From positions 248,001 to 312,000 of the forward strand of contig JBMNKK010000004.1 of NCBI GenBank assembly GCA_050952125.1: a stretch of DNA of 64,000 bases, read 5' to 3'. The notes beneath the pieces are model-generated. The model saw nothing but the letters and a program-made list of their open reading frames with translations. It was not told the origin of the DNA and did not search any database. This DNA comes from UBA3951 sp050952125. GTDB taxonomy: Bacteria > Bacillota > Sulfobacillia > Fermentithermobacillales > Fermentithermobacillaceae. Positions 26,942-34,761 of the stretch are shown in pieces (the first letter of the stretch is position 1; the number at the start of each line of letters is the position of its first letter). The translations under genes and the position numbers were made by a program.

Positions 26942-28273
26942 CTATTTGCGGGGGCTTCCGGCATACCTGATGTTGGCGAACTCAGCTATGTCTTTGTCTA
27001 TTGTTACTAGGTCTCCGCGGTTGAGTTCGCTGGCGGCCTTCTTGCCGACAGCCTGGATGGCAAGCTTCATCTCTTCCTTGCACGACTTAAGGAAGTTGGC
27101 CAGACTGGCCGCCGCCTTGTCGACGTCGAGCTTATCGGCATACCTGCCGGTATACAAGGCAATCTGAGCCGGTGCTGCTTTAGGCACCACCTCCCTGGCC
27201 TGGGTGTGAATAGCAGCCAACACCGCGATAGACCCGATATACACGGCGTCGGCTCCTAGAGCCAGCGCTTTTAGGAACTCGCCGGGAGTCTTCAGTCCGC
27301 CTGCGGCGATAACGCTGAAGCGCTGGCGAATACCCTTTGCCTTAAGCCAATCCACAGTCCGGACCAGGCCGTAAAATGTCGGAAGACCGACATCATCCTC
27401 CAATGTGGGAGGAGCCACCGCCGTTCCTCCCTCAGCCCCGTCTACGACGATGAAGTCGGCCCCGGTCTTGGCGATAACCTCGAGTTCAAGCTCGATGAAA
27501 TCTGTGGCCGCGATCTTCACACCCACGGGCACGTCGTAGGTGGCCTTCAGGTCATTCACAAGCTTGATGATCGCTTCCGGTGTGTCCTTACCTTGGTGCC
27601 GCGAATAGATGACGCCATCCTCACCTTCTTTTAGACCCAGTGTTTGTCGCAGGTGATCGCCGATGGTCGCCGAAGCGATGGTAGACTCGACACCTCCGCC
27701 AAAAGCCCCCTGGCCAAACTGCACTTCTATGGCATCGAGTTGGCCGAGATCCTCTGGCCCGCTGAGGAAGTGGCCGCGATTGTACTGGCCCACCATATAC
27801 AGGGCGAGTTCGCGCGTTTCCTTCGCCAGGCCCGACTCGCCCGTGTTGGTGGACGTGCCGGCCGCGGCCGCACCTTTTGCCAGAGCCATCTTAAGCTTCA
27901 GGCTTAGAGAACCGCCGTAGGACATTGCCGTGATCATTATGGGAATGCGAAGCCGTAACGGCCTTCCGGCATTGGGTCCGATAACCGTTGTCATGTCGAT
28001 ATCTTTCAGGTCGGCTGTGGGAAGGTGGTGAAGCTGTCGGGGGTTCAAGAGGATCTTGTGCCAGGGAGACAGGACGATAGGGCTTCCGAACGGCCTTTGG
28101 AGCGGCATGCCCAGTTGAGCCCTCATACCCGCCTCCACAATGGCTCGCGGTGTGAGCTTTTCAGCCACGGTAACCAACTCAAAGGGGTTATTCGGGTAAT
28201 CCTCAGTGAGGAGTACTTTCAGAACTTCATCAACTAAGGGATCCGCAAGCATCTCTGCTAACCGGCTGGTCAC
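26942..28273 (-). CDS. FMN-binding glutamate synthase-like protein
   Basis: 443 residues corresponding to the central FMN/synthase domain of the glutamate synthase large subunit. Motifs: ITAMSYGGSLSLKLKMALAKGA, TSTNTGESGL, VQFGQGAFGGGVES, VKIAATDFIE, FIVVDGAEGGTAVAPP and AAGGLKTPGEFLKALALGADAVYIGS. The amidotransferase and C-terminal GltB domains are absent, and the cysteines of the glutamate synthase Fe-S cluster are not evident. Stand-alone proteins like this are annotated as FMN-binding glutamate synthase family; the reaction is uncertain. GTG at 28273, eight bases after GGAGG, is preferred over 28339. Convergent with the CapA gene. Confidence 0.85.
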   Translation of the reverse strand: MTSRLAEMLADPLVDEVLKVLLTEDYPNNPFELVTVAEKLTPRAIVEAGMRAQLGMPLQRPFGSPIVLSPWHKILLNPRQLHHLPTADLKDIDMTTVIGPNAGRPLRLRIPIMITAMSYGGSLSLKLKMALAKGAAAAGTSTNTGESGLAKETRELALYMVGQYNRGHFLSGPEDLGQLDAIEVQFGQGAFGGGVESTIASATIGDHLRQTLGLKEGEDGVIYSRHQGKDTPEAIIKLVNDLKATYDVPVGVKIAATDFIELELEVIAKTGADFIVVDGAEGGTAVAPPTLEDDVGLPTFYGLVRTVDWLKAKGIRQRFSVIAAGGLKTPGEFLKALALGADAVYIGSIAVLAAIHTQAREVVPKAAPAQIALYTGRYADKLDVDKAAASLANFLKSCKEEMKLAIQAVGKKAASELNRGDLVTIDKDIAEFANIRYAGSPRK

Positions 28274-28374
28274 GATAACCGCCTCCAATACGGGACTTCT
28301 CAAGGAAGTATTCCCACGCGGGGCGGAAAGAGTCGGCACATTGGCATCAAGAGAGAACTCTAAAGGGGTTTCAT

Positions 28375-28449
28375 TGGAGCCAGCGAAGGGGATCGAACCC
28401 TTAACCTATTGATTACAAATCAATTGCTCTACCATTGAGCTACGCTGGC
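28375..28449 (-). tRNA. tRNA-Thr (anticodon TGT)
   Basis: Acceptor GCCAGCG/CGCTGGC, D-arm TAGCTCAATGGTAGAGC, anticodon loop TTTGTAA, T-arm AGGGTTCGATCCCCT and encoded CCA. Second threonine tRNA of the window. Confidence 0.96.
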
Positions 28450-28479
28450 TCGCGATAAGACAAAGTCGCAGCAAAGACC

Positions 28480-28508
28480 ATGCTACAGCCTCTTCGCGGG
28501 GGTGTCAA
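28480..28508 (-). promoter_or_regulatory. Promoter of tRNA-Thr(TGT)
   Basis: Minus strand: -35 TTGACA (28503-28508), 17 bp, -10 TAGCAT (28480-28485), about 30 nt before the tRNA. It may also serve the FMN gene downstream. Confidence 0.7.
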
Positions 28509-28547
28509 TACGCCCGGCAAGAGGCCCATCTTTAGGTCCAACAGGAA

Positions 28548-28574
28548 CGCCCGGCACAGATGGAAGGCCGGGCG
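28548..28574 (-). terminator. Terminator after sigH
   Basis: CGCCCGGC (28548-28555) pairs with GCCGGGCG (28567-28574), followed on the minus strand by TTCCTGTT. It lies 40 nt after the sigH stop and before the tRNA-Thr promoter. Confidence 0.65.
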
Positions 28575-28614
28575 CCGCTTACGGAGCATCGATAAGGATT
28601 TCGACAGCCGCCTC

Positions 28615-29292
28615 TTATCGCATCAACACGTTCTCTGCCGCCGTCCGAGACCCGTTCTTCGAGTCAAGGTATCTCTCAAGCTTCCGCTTGACACGCTGCA
28701 GCGCGTTGTCGATGGATTTGACGTGCCTCTGGAGATCGTCCGCGATCTCCAAGTACGACTTTCCATCCAGGTACGAGTTTAAAACTTGCCACTCTAGATC
28801 GCTGAGAATCTCGGTGATTTTGGTTTCCATCGAACCAATTTCCTCGGTGTTGATCACCAGCTCCTCAGGGTCGAGAACCTGTGTTCCAGGCATGATGTCC
28901 AAAAGGGTCCGGTCTGAGTCCTCATCGTAAATCGGCCTATTCAAGGAAACGTAGGAGTTCAGCGGTATGTGCTTCTGCCTGGTGGCTGTCTTGATAGCCG
29001 TGATGATCTGCCTGGTGATGCAGAGCTCGGCAAACGCCTTGAATGAAGCCAGTTTGTCGCTCCGAAAATCCCTTATCGCCTTATAAAGCCCAATCATGCC
29101 TTCCTGTATGATGTCTTCCCTGTCTGCCCCAATTAGGAAGTAGGATCTCGCCTTCGCCCTTACAAAACTCTTGTACTTATTTATGAGGTATTCCTGAGCA
29201 ACAACCGACCCTGCTCTCGCTATCTCGACAACTTCCTCGTCCTGAAGAATCTCAAATGCAGAATACAGATCACTCTGCGGGCCGATAGCCAA
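28615..29292 (-). CDS. sigH: Sporulation sigma factor SigH
   Basis: 225-residue sigma-70 family factor for early sporulation and post-exponential genes. Region 2: INKYKSFVRAKARSYFLIGADREDIIQEGMIGLYKAI-type signature; region 4: LSDLEWQVLNSYLDGKSYLEIADDL with helix-turn-helix. Starts with TTG after GGGAGGGG. It sits after rlmB as in B. subtilis (rlmB-yacP-sigH) with yacP absent. Own promoter at 29383-29412. Supports a spore-forming host. Confidence 0.94.
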   Translation of the reverse strand: MAIGPQSDLYSAFEILQDEEVVEIARAGSVVAQEYLINKYKSFVRAKARSYFLIGADREDIIQEGMIGLYKAIRDFRSDKLASFKAFAELCITRQIITAIKTATRQKHIPLNSYVSLNRPIYDEDSDRTLLDIMPGTQVLDPEELVINTEEIGSMETKITEILSDLEWQVLNSYLDGKSYLEIADDLQRHVKSIDNALQRVKRKLERYLDSKNGSRTAAENVLMR

Positions 29293-29382
29293 AAAGCACC
29301 CCTCCCCCGGTCCCTGGAGCTTTCTCTAACTACCCGCGAAAAAACCCAACACACCTATTGCCAAGGTAATTGGGACAAACCC

Positions 29383-29412
29383 ATTATACTTTTGTCAACT
29401 AGACTAAATCAA
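29383..29412 (-). promoter_or_regulatory. Promoter of sigH
   Basis: Minus strand: -35 TTGATT (29407-29412), 18 bp, perfect -10 TATAAT (29383-29388), about 90 nt upstream of sigH. A TTGACA lies too close to the -10 to pair with it. Confidence 0.6.
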
Positions 29413-29422
29413 TAGAAGCCCA

Positions 29423-30211
29423 TTACGGCTTTTGGCTGGTCTTTTCTCGTCTCTGCCTCTGGCACTCGCATATGGCCATTGCACAGGCTACGCTGGCGTT
29501 AAGGCTGCCTATCCTTCCTGTCATGGGTATCTTCACAAGAAAATCGCATTTTTCTCGTGTCAGGCGAGATAGTCCCCTATCCTCTCCGCCGACTATCAGG
29601 GCAACCGGGCCGGATAGGTCGGTGGTCCATATGTCTGAAGGGGCATCTGCATCGAGTCCGTACACCCACAGTCCCTCGCGCTTGGCCCATTCAATAAAGT
29701 AGTGGATATTCGGAACCTGGCAGATGGGCTGTACAAAGATGGCTCCGGCCGAGGACTTGGCGGCGCCTTCTCCTATGCCTGCGCTGCGGTGTCGTGGGAC
29801 AACAACCCCATCCACACCCATAGCCAGGGATGTTCTGGCGATCGCGCCCAGGTTGTGCGGGTCTTCAATACCATCTAGGGCGACGAAGAAAGGAGCCTGT
29901 CCGGGAGGGATGTCCCTCTTCACGTCGTCAAGACTCTTCATCTGCACCTCTCTGACTATTGCCGTTACGCCCTGGCTTTGGCGTGGATAACTGCGGTCGA
30001 ACGCGTGAGGTTCCATAGTGGACGACCTTACGCCAAGAGATGCCGCCTTCGCGGCTATCGCTTGCAGGAAGGCATCTTTCGGTCCCTGTCTGAACACAAC
30101 TTCGCGGACCGGCCAGCCGTTTGACAGAGCCTCGTTTACCGGCTGCCTGCCGTAGATCTGGATATAACCGGTAGCTCGCGATCGTCTCACTCTCGCTGAC
30201 ACCCGCTTCAC
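29423..30211 (-). CDS. rlmB: 23S rRNA 2'-O-methyltransferase RlmB (SpoU family)
   Basis: 262 residues; expected to methylate G2251 of 23S rRNA. N-terminal substrate-binding part IYGRQPVNEAL and SPOUT-knot motifs FVALDGIEDPHNLGAIARTS, GPVALIVGGEDRGLSRLTRE and VKIPMTGRIGSLNASVACAM are all present. GTG start with a weak ribosome binding site, 49 nt after thyX; probably translated from the yacL-ispDF-thyX-rlmB message. Confidence 0.93.
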   Translation of the reverse strand: MKRVSARVRRSRATGYIQIYGRQPVNEALSNGWPVREVVFRQGPKDAFLQAIAAKAASLGVRSSTMEPHAFDRSYPRQSQGVTAIVREVQMKSLDDVKRDIPPGQAPFFVALDGIEDPHNLGAIARTSLAMGVDGVVVPRHRSAGIGEGAAKSSAGAIFVQPICQVPNIHYFIEWAKREGLWVYGLDADAPSDIWTTDLSGPVALIVGGEDRGLSRLTREKCDFLVKIPMTGRIGSLNASVACAMAICECQRQRREKTSQKP

Positions 30212-30260
30212 TTCAGGATGAGGGAACCGGCTCGCGCCTGCGAAATACGCCGGAGGCCGG

Positions 30261-31103
30261 TCACTTCGGCTGCTTCTTCTTTTCTTCGTACGCCTCTTTC
30301 AATGCCTCCAACGTTGGCGCCCTGCCACAGCTCATCTTGCCCTCGGGACAGTACCCCAAATCCTCACATGAAGCTCCTGCACGATAGAAGATATTTGGAG
30401 CTATCCGCTTGTATTCATCAAGTAGTTCCGTAAACATCTTCCGGATCTCCCATTGCGCCCTTTGGCAGCACCGGAGGTTAAACATGTGCCTGAGTTGCCT
30501 GGCGTTTGTGGTGATGACAAACCTGGTCTCAGTAGCGTTAGTTAGGGCAAACCTGACGTCCTCCGCGGGAAGCCCCAGTTCAAGCCCTTCCCTCTGAATG
30601 CCCATGACCTCATCTTGAAGCCTTTGAAACCTCTCGGCAAACTCGGGGTGCCGGGCAAAACTGGGAGGCATAACATATCTGAAGTTGTCTTCTTTGACAT
30701 AACGCTGAGATTGCTGCAACTGCGACGTGTCGGGCGACCCCTGCTCCGGAGCGTTTATGTAGATCACTCCGGCGTCCTTGAACATCTTCATCAGCCTGTG
30801 GCGGTCATTCTGTTGGCTCGAAATTCGCGAGTAACCCTCAACTGCGAAGGTGGTGTACCAGTGTTCCAAGGCGCCCATGTGTCCCATCTCGATTAGGTTC
30901 CGTACGAACTCGCCGGCTTTTCCGTCTGAGGGCTTATTACCTGTCAGGAGATCCCCCATTCTGCCGATCCCCATTGGCGAGTAGCATAGTCTAGCGAGGA
31001 GCAGCAGTCGTTCGGTGTTGATCTCGGTTCCCATGAACGGATAGTACAAGACCTTCACTTTGAGGCCGACCTGTTGTGGAGTGCTTCTCTCTTGCTCTGC
31101 CAT
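30261..31103 (-). CDS. thyX: FAD-dependent thymidylate synthase, with insert in signature
   Basis: 280-residue ThyX, which makes dTMP from dUMP using FAD, NADPH and methylene-THF. Family parts: GHMGALEHWYTTFAVEGYSR, RFVITTNARQLRHMFNLR and the Cys-containing end SCEDLGYCPEGKMSCGR. The ThyX signature RHRxxSxxxxSxR is split. RHR is at 101-103, but QSQRY comes at 131-135, with about 26 residues between them instead of about five. The extra part includes AGVIYINAPEQGSPDTS. The frame is continuous, so this is an insertion and not an error in reading. No thyA is present in the window. Lies between ispDF and rlmB. Confidence 0.88.
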   Translation of the reverse strand: MAEQERSTPQQVGLKVKVLYYPFMGTEINTERLLLLARLCYSPMGIGRMGDLLTGNKPSDGKAGEFVRNLIEMGHMGALEHWYTTFAVEGYSRISSQQNDRHRLMKMFKDAGVIYINAPEQGSPDTSQLQQSQRYVKEDNFRYVMPPSFARHPEFAERFQRLQDEVMGIQREGLELGLPAEDVRFALTNATETRFVITTNARQLRHMFNLRCCQRAQWEIRKMFTELLDEYKRIAPNIFYRAGASCEDLGYCPEGKMSCGRAPTLEALKEAYEEKKKQPK

Positions 31104-31155
31104 GCTTGTCCCTCCAAATCATTGTGTCCGGCTCGTGCGGCGGTTGTTTACTGCG

Positions 31156-32352
31156 CTATCCCGCGGTTGTTTCTCTCTTTAGGGTAGCGGTACAGAAAGC
31201 AGCAATGCCCTCTCCCCTGCCGGTGAACCCCATTTTCTCGCTGGTGGTGGCCTTAATCGACACACAGTCAACCGAAATCCCGAGCGCGGAAGCGATATTT
31301 GCCCTCATCAGGGCGGCAAAGGGGGCGATCTTCGGTGCTTCCGCGACAATCACCGAATCCAAATGGACCACTTCGGCTTTGGCCGAGAGTTGCAGCCACA
31401 GATCCTTTAGCAGGGCAAGGCTGCATGCGTTCCTGTACTTGGGATCGCCGGGCGGGAACCACTGGCCGATGTCTCCTACCGTAAGGCCGCCGAGTATGGC
31501 GTCCATCGCCGCGTGAACAAGAACGTCGGCGTCGGAGTGACCCTCGAGCCCTTTGTCAAAGGGGATGGTCACGCCTCCTATCACACACGGCCTTCCTTCT
31601 GCAAACGGATGGACATCAAAACCAATCCCGGTAACCGTCACCCGCTCGCTCGCCTCACGTCCATCCTTCACCTTTCGAAAATCCTCGGGGTAGGTCAACT
31701 TGATGTTGTCTCGCTCGCCCGGTACCACCGCGACCGGAATACCCAGGCGTTCTATCAGCTGGCTATCGTCGGTGGCTTCAAATCCGTCCTCAAAGGCCCG
31801 CATATACGCCTCGACAAGTGTTTCCCTGTCAAACACTTGCGGCGTCTGTACCATAAGCAGGCTCTTCCTATCGAGAGTCTCCGCCACTCGCATCTCGCCC
31901 GGCACAAGCCTTTTCACCGTATCAGCGGGGCTGATTCCGGGAACTGCCGCGCCGTGCTCCATGCAGGCCTCGAAAACCCTACGGAACAGTCCGGGTGAAA
32001 AGAAGGGGCGCACCGCATCGTGAACCGCGACCCACTTGGCCCCTTGGGGCAAGAGAGACAGAGCGTTCATGACCGATTCCTGCCGCGTCTTGCCTCCGGA
32101 AACGGTGAGCACAGGCGTTACCTTAGTGCCCAATGCCTCTACTCTGAGTGCGGCAGAGGTGCCGCGCCCGTAAGCGCCTGACGGCGGCAGGGCGACAATC
32201 ACGCCTGCCACCTCAGGCATTTTCAGGAATCGATTTACGGTGGTTTCGAGCACGGTAGAATCGCCTAAGAGCGTGAACTGCTTAGGTACATCCGTGGAGG
32301 CCCGAACCCCTTGTCCGGCAGCGGGGATTATGACCCATACCGACCGGTCCAA
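31156..32352 (-). CDS. ispDF: Bifunctional IspD/IspF (MEP isoprenoid pathway)
   Basis: 398-residue fusion. Residues 1 to about 235 are 2-C-methylerythritol 4-phosphate cytidylyltransferase (IPAAGQGVRASTDVPKQF, VHDAVRPF, TPQVFDRETL). Residues from about 240 are 2,4-cyclodiphosphate synthase (GIGFDVHPF, LEGHSDADVLVHAAMDAILG, IKATTSEKMGFTGRGEGIAA). Separate ispD and ispF genes are usual in Bacilli; fusions occur elsewhere. TTG start, directly after yacL. Confidence 0.95.
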   Translation of the reverse strand: MDRSVWVIIPAAGQGVRASTDVPKQFTLLGDSTVLETTVNRFLKMPEVAGVIVALPPSGAYGRGTSAALRVEALGTKVTPVLTVSGGKTRQESVMNALSLLPQGAKWVAVHDAVRPFFSPGLFRRVFEACMEHGAAVPGISPADTVKRLVPGEMRVAETLDRKSLLMVQTPQVFDRETLVEAYMRAFEDGFEATDDSQLIERLGIPVAVVPGERDNIKLTYPEDFRKVKDGREASERVTVTGIGFDVHPFAEGRPCVIGGVTIPFDKGLEGHSDADVLVHAAMDAILGGLTVGDIGQWFPPGDPKYRNACSLALLKDLWLQLSAKAEVVHLDSVIVAEAPKIAPFAALMRANIASALGISVDCVSIKATTSEKMGFTGRGEGIAAFCTATLKRETTAG

Positions 32353-32355
32353 CTC

Positions 32356-33483
32356 TTATTCCGCCTTATCCAGGTATTTCGGGCGCGCAAACACCATGCG
32401 CCCTGCGGGCGACGTGTGGACGTTCGTGACCACAACGGGTATCTCCTCGTTGAGGTGTCTCTTGGCCTGCTCCACCACGACCATAGTGCCGTCGTCCAAG
32501 TACCCGATCCCCTGGCCGGGTTGCTTTCCTTCCCTGTGGATCTCAACAGACAACTCTTCTCCGGGCGCAACCATGAGCTTCAGCGCATTCGCCAGCTGGT
32601 TGACGTTAAGAACCCCAACCTGCTGAAGTTCGGCTATCTTGGCCAGATTGTAGTCCGTAGTTATGACGTCCGCTCCCGTTGCCTTTCCCATCTTGAGAAG
32701 CAAAGCATCAACGTCTTCGCTCTGGTCCGTTGGCCAGTCCCACGTGAGCACCTCCAGCGGGATATCGCGCTGCAGAGTGTTCAGGGTATCCAGGCCTCTC
32801 CGGCCCTTATTCCTTTTGAGATTGTCGGCTGAATCGGCAATGCGCCGCAGCTCGTCCAGAACGAAGTTAGGGATGATGATCTTGCCCTCAATGAAGCCCG
32901 AGCGGCAGATATCGACTATCCTGCCGTCAATAATGGTGCTCGTGTCGAGGAGTTTGGGGGCAGCCTGGCCAAACGGAAGCTCTCCCTTCCGCTCCATTTG
33001 GCGTTGGGTACGTCCACCCCTCATTGCCTGCCTCAATCTGGCAGGGCTTAGCGACACCAGATCCTCCTTCTTGCTTCTCGCCACGGCAATCCCGATGTAA
33101 CCGAGGATAACCATGGCGATCGCCGGCAGGAACACGCCCACGATAGGAATCCTGGCGAGAGACGGGGCTAACAAATTAGCAATTATAAGACCAACTATAA
33201 GCCCCCCGGCTCCAACCACGATATCCTGCAGCGATGCACCTACCACAGACTTGGCCAGCCAATCCACTCCACCAACGATCGCCCTTGAAACCGGTGCTCC
33301 AATGAAGAAAAAAGCCACCGCGAGAACTGCTGCGGCAAACACAATGACACCTGCGGACACATAGACTGTGAACTCCTGCTTCAGCAGGTTCTCCAAAGGG
33401 GCGATCAGGTAAAACGCGCCCACACCGCCCAGAAGAGCTCCGGCCATCGCGAAGTAGCGACGGACCTTATCCAAAAACAGCAC
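32356..33483 (-). CDS. yacL: PIN/TRAM-domain membrane protein (YacL family)
   Basis: 375 residues. Four hydrophobic helices occupy residues 10 to about 140. A PIN nuclease-like domain follows (DTSTIIDGRIVDICRSGF, ITTDYNLAKIAELQQV), and then a TRAM domain (APGEELSVEIHREGKQPGQGIGYLDDG-type). Position matches B. subtilis yacL, but the disA gene usually found between radA and yacL is absent here. RNase or RNA-binding activity is inferred from domains. Promoter at 33510-33539; first gene of yacL-ispDF-thyX-rlmB. Confidence 0.9.
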   Translation of the reverse strand: MLFLDKVRRYFAMAGALLGGVGAFYLIAPLENLLKQEFTVYVSAGVIVFAAAVLAVAFFFIGAPVSRAIVGGVDWLAKSVVGASLQDIVVGAGGLIVGLIIANLLAPSLARIPIVGVFLPAIAMVILGYIGIAVARSKKEDLVSLSPARLRQAMRGGRTQRQMERKGELPFGQAAPKLLDTSTIIDGRIVDICRSGFIEGKIIIPNFVLDELRRIADSADNLKRNKGRRGLDTLNTLQRDIPLEVLTWDWPTDQSEDVDALLLKMGKATGADVITTDYNLAKIAELQQVGVLNVNQLANALKLMVAPGEELSVEIHREGKQPGQGIGYLDDGTMVVVEQAKRHLNEEIPVVVTNVHTSPAGRMVFARPKYLDKAE

Positions 33484-33509
33484 CTCCTTGCATAAAGACT
33501 AACTGACTT

Positions 33510-33539
33510 ATTATAGTCGAGGCTACGAGTCTCCTCCAA
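33510..33539 (-). promoter_or_regulatory. Promoter of yacL operon
   Basis: Minus strand: -10 TATAAT (33510-33515), 18 bp, weak -35 TTGGAG (33534-33539), 27 nt before yacL. Divergent from the carD promoter. Confidence 0.5.
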
Positions 33540-33601
33540 GCACTACGTAACAGCGAATCGCTTAGTTCCCGCCCCTCCCAGGAGTTGGCTCCCCCCGCGG
33601 T

Positions 33602-33631
33602 TTGACGTAAAACACCAGTTAATGGTACAAT
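33602..33631 (+). promoter_or_regulatory. Promoter of carD
   Basis: -35 TTGACG (33602-33607), 18 bp, -10 TACAAT (33626-33631), about 30 nt upstream of the carD start. Confidence 0.65.
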
Positions 33632-33663
33632 AGAACACGTAATGTTTAGTAGGAGGTATGCCG

Positions 33664-34155
33664 ATGTTTAAGGTCGGTGACCGCGTCGTCTATCCGATGC
33701 ACGGCGCCGGAACTATAGAAGGTGTGGAAGAGAAGGAAATCCTCGGAAAAAACCATAAGTACTACGTCCTTAGACTTCCCATCGGAGACATGAAGGTCAT
33801 GATCCCGGTCGACAACACCGAGGGCATTGGCCTTAGAGACGTGATCTCCTCCGAAGAAGTCGACAAGGTCATGGGCGTCCTGAAACAAGAATGTACTGCC
33901 ATGTCCACCAACTGGAACCGGCGCTACAGATCGAACCTGGAGAAGATCAAGAGCGGCGACATCTACGAGGTGGCAGATGTGGTTCGCAACCTGGCTGCCA
34001 GAGAACGAGAGAAGGGCCTGTCAACCGGTGAGCGTAAAATGCTCGATAGCGCAAAAGAGATACTCATATCCGAGCTTATCCTCGCCAAAAATTGGGATCG
34101 GGAAGAAACCATTACAATCCTCGACAATGTGCTGGCGCAAGAGGCGCAGAACTAA
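33664..34155 (+). CDS. carD: CarD/CdnL-family transcription regulator
   Basis: 163 residues. CarD proteins bind the RNA polymerase beta subunit and stabilise open complexes, mainly at rRNA and other growth promoters. N-terminal RNA-polymerase-interacting domain FKVGDRVVYPMHGAGTIEGV; C-terminal helical DNA-contact domain with NWNRRYRSNLEKIKSGD and GLSTGERKMLDSAKEILISE. The ATG at 33664 lies seven bases after GGAGG and is preferred over 33658. Plus strand, transcribed away from the surrounding operons, with tRNA-Ala and an unknown gene behind it. Confidence 0.92.
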   Translation: MFKVGDRVVYPMHGAGTIEGVEEKEILGKNHKYYVLRLPIGDMKVMIPVDNTEGIGLRDVISSEEVDKVMGVLKQECTAMSTNWNRRYRSNLEKIKSGDIYEVADVVRNLAAREREKGLSTGERKMLDSAKEILISELILAKNWDREETITILDNVLAQEAQN

Positions 34156-34178
34156 TTGACGCACTTCAAACGCCTTTC

Positions 34179-34207
34179 TTGACTCCCAGTTACCGCTACA
34201 GTACAAT
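34179..34207 (+). promoter_or_regulatory. Promoter of tRNA-Ala
   Basis: -35 TTGACT (34179-34184), 17 bp, -10 TACAAT (34202-34207), 25 nt before the tRNA. Confidence 0.65.
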
Positions 34208-34231
34208 GGATTTTGCGTTCAAGCACGGGAT

Positions 34232-34307
34232 GGGCGTGTGGCTCAGTTGGGAGAGCACTCGGTTCGCATCCGAGAGGTCGGGGGTTCGAATCCCCCCACG
34301 TCCACCA
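34232..34307 (+). tRNA. tRNA-Ala (anticodon CGC)
   Basis: Acceptor GGGCGTG/CACGTCC with one G·U pair, D-arm TGGCTCAGTTGGGAGAGC, anticodon loop TTCGCAT, T-arm GGGGGTTCGAATCCCCC and encoded CCA. It reads GCG codons, in keeping with a G+C-rich coding style. Confidence 0.94.
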
Positions 34308-34344
34308 GGCTTTCTTCATCGTCCTTCTGCGAGGTGAAACAATA

Positions 34345-34743
34345 GTGAAAGATGTTCTCTGTGACGGCTTTCAAGAGACTGTAGAGAGCTACCTCATGAG
34401 GCACAGAAGCATCCTCGATGTAATGACCAAACTCACCGAATCCACGGGAAGAGTCAATCGCGCAGTTGCCAAAGCGGTGACCAACTGCGGCTGCATTGAA
34501 GTAGATGCCGTGAAGCAGAAGATTCCGCCCGATCTAGAGTCCCTCGAGAGCTTGAAAGAGTACATGAGCACTCACGTTAAGGGAAAACTCTGTGAACACT
34601 GTACGGAAGTTTTGGAGGACGAGATAGGCCGCAACCTGTTTTACGTTGCCGCCCTATGCAGCATCCTAAACCTGAACCTGCACGATATCCTGGTGAAGGA
34701 AAAGGAACGAGTGGCCTGCCTGGGCATGTACAATTTTTCCTGA
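34345..34743 (+). CDS. Uncharacterised conserved helical protein with Cys pairs
   Basis: 132 residues, no signal peptide or membrane span. GTG at 34345 follows GAGGTG nine bases upstream and keeps the gene clear of tRNA-Ala; the longer frame from 34213 is rejected. The sequence is mostly helical. Features: KDVLCDGFQETVESYLMRH near the start, a CGC triplet around residue 50, CEHC near 85 and a C-terminal EDEIGRNLFYVAALCSILNL helix that recalls MazG-like pyrophosphohydrolases. Similar proteins exist, to my memory, across Clostridia without a known role. The cysteines could form a metal site. It may be expressed with tRNA-Ala. Confidence 0.7.
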   Translation: MKDVLCDGFQETVESYLMRHRSILDVMTKLTESTGRVNRAVAKAVTNCGCIEVDAVKQKIPPDLESLESLKEYMSTHVKGKLCEHCTEVLEDEIGRNLFYVAALCSILNLNLHDILVKEKERVACLGMYNFS

Positions 34744-34761
34744 ATAACCGCCAAGAAGGAT

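Noticed and set aside
29373..29400. TTGACA as -35 box for sigH
   Set aside because: It lies only four bases from TATAAT; 17 bp downstream there is no -10 match. TTGATT upstream fits better.
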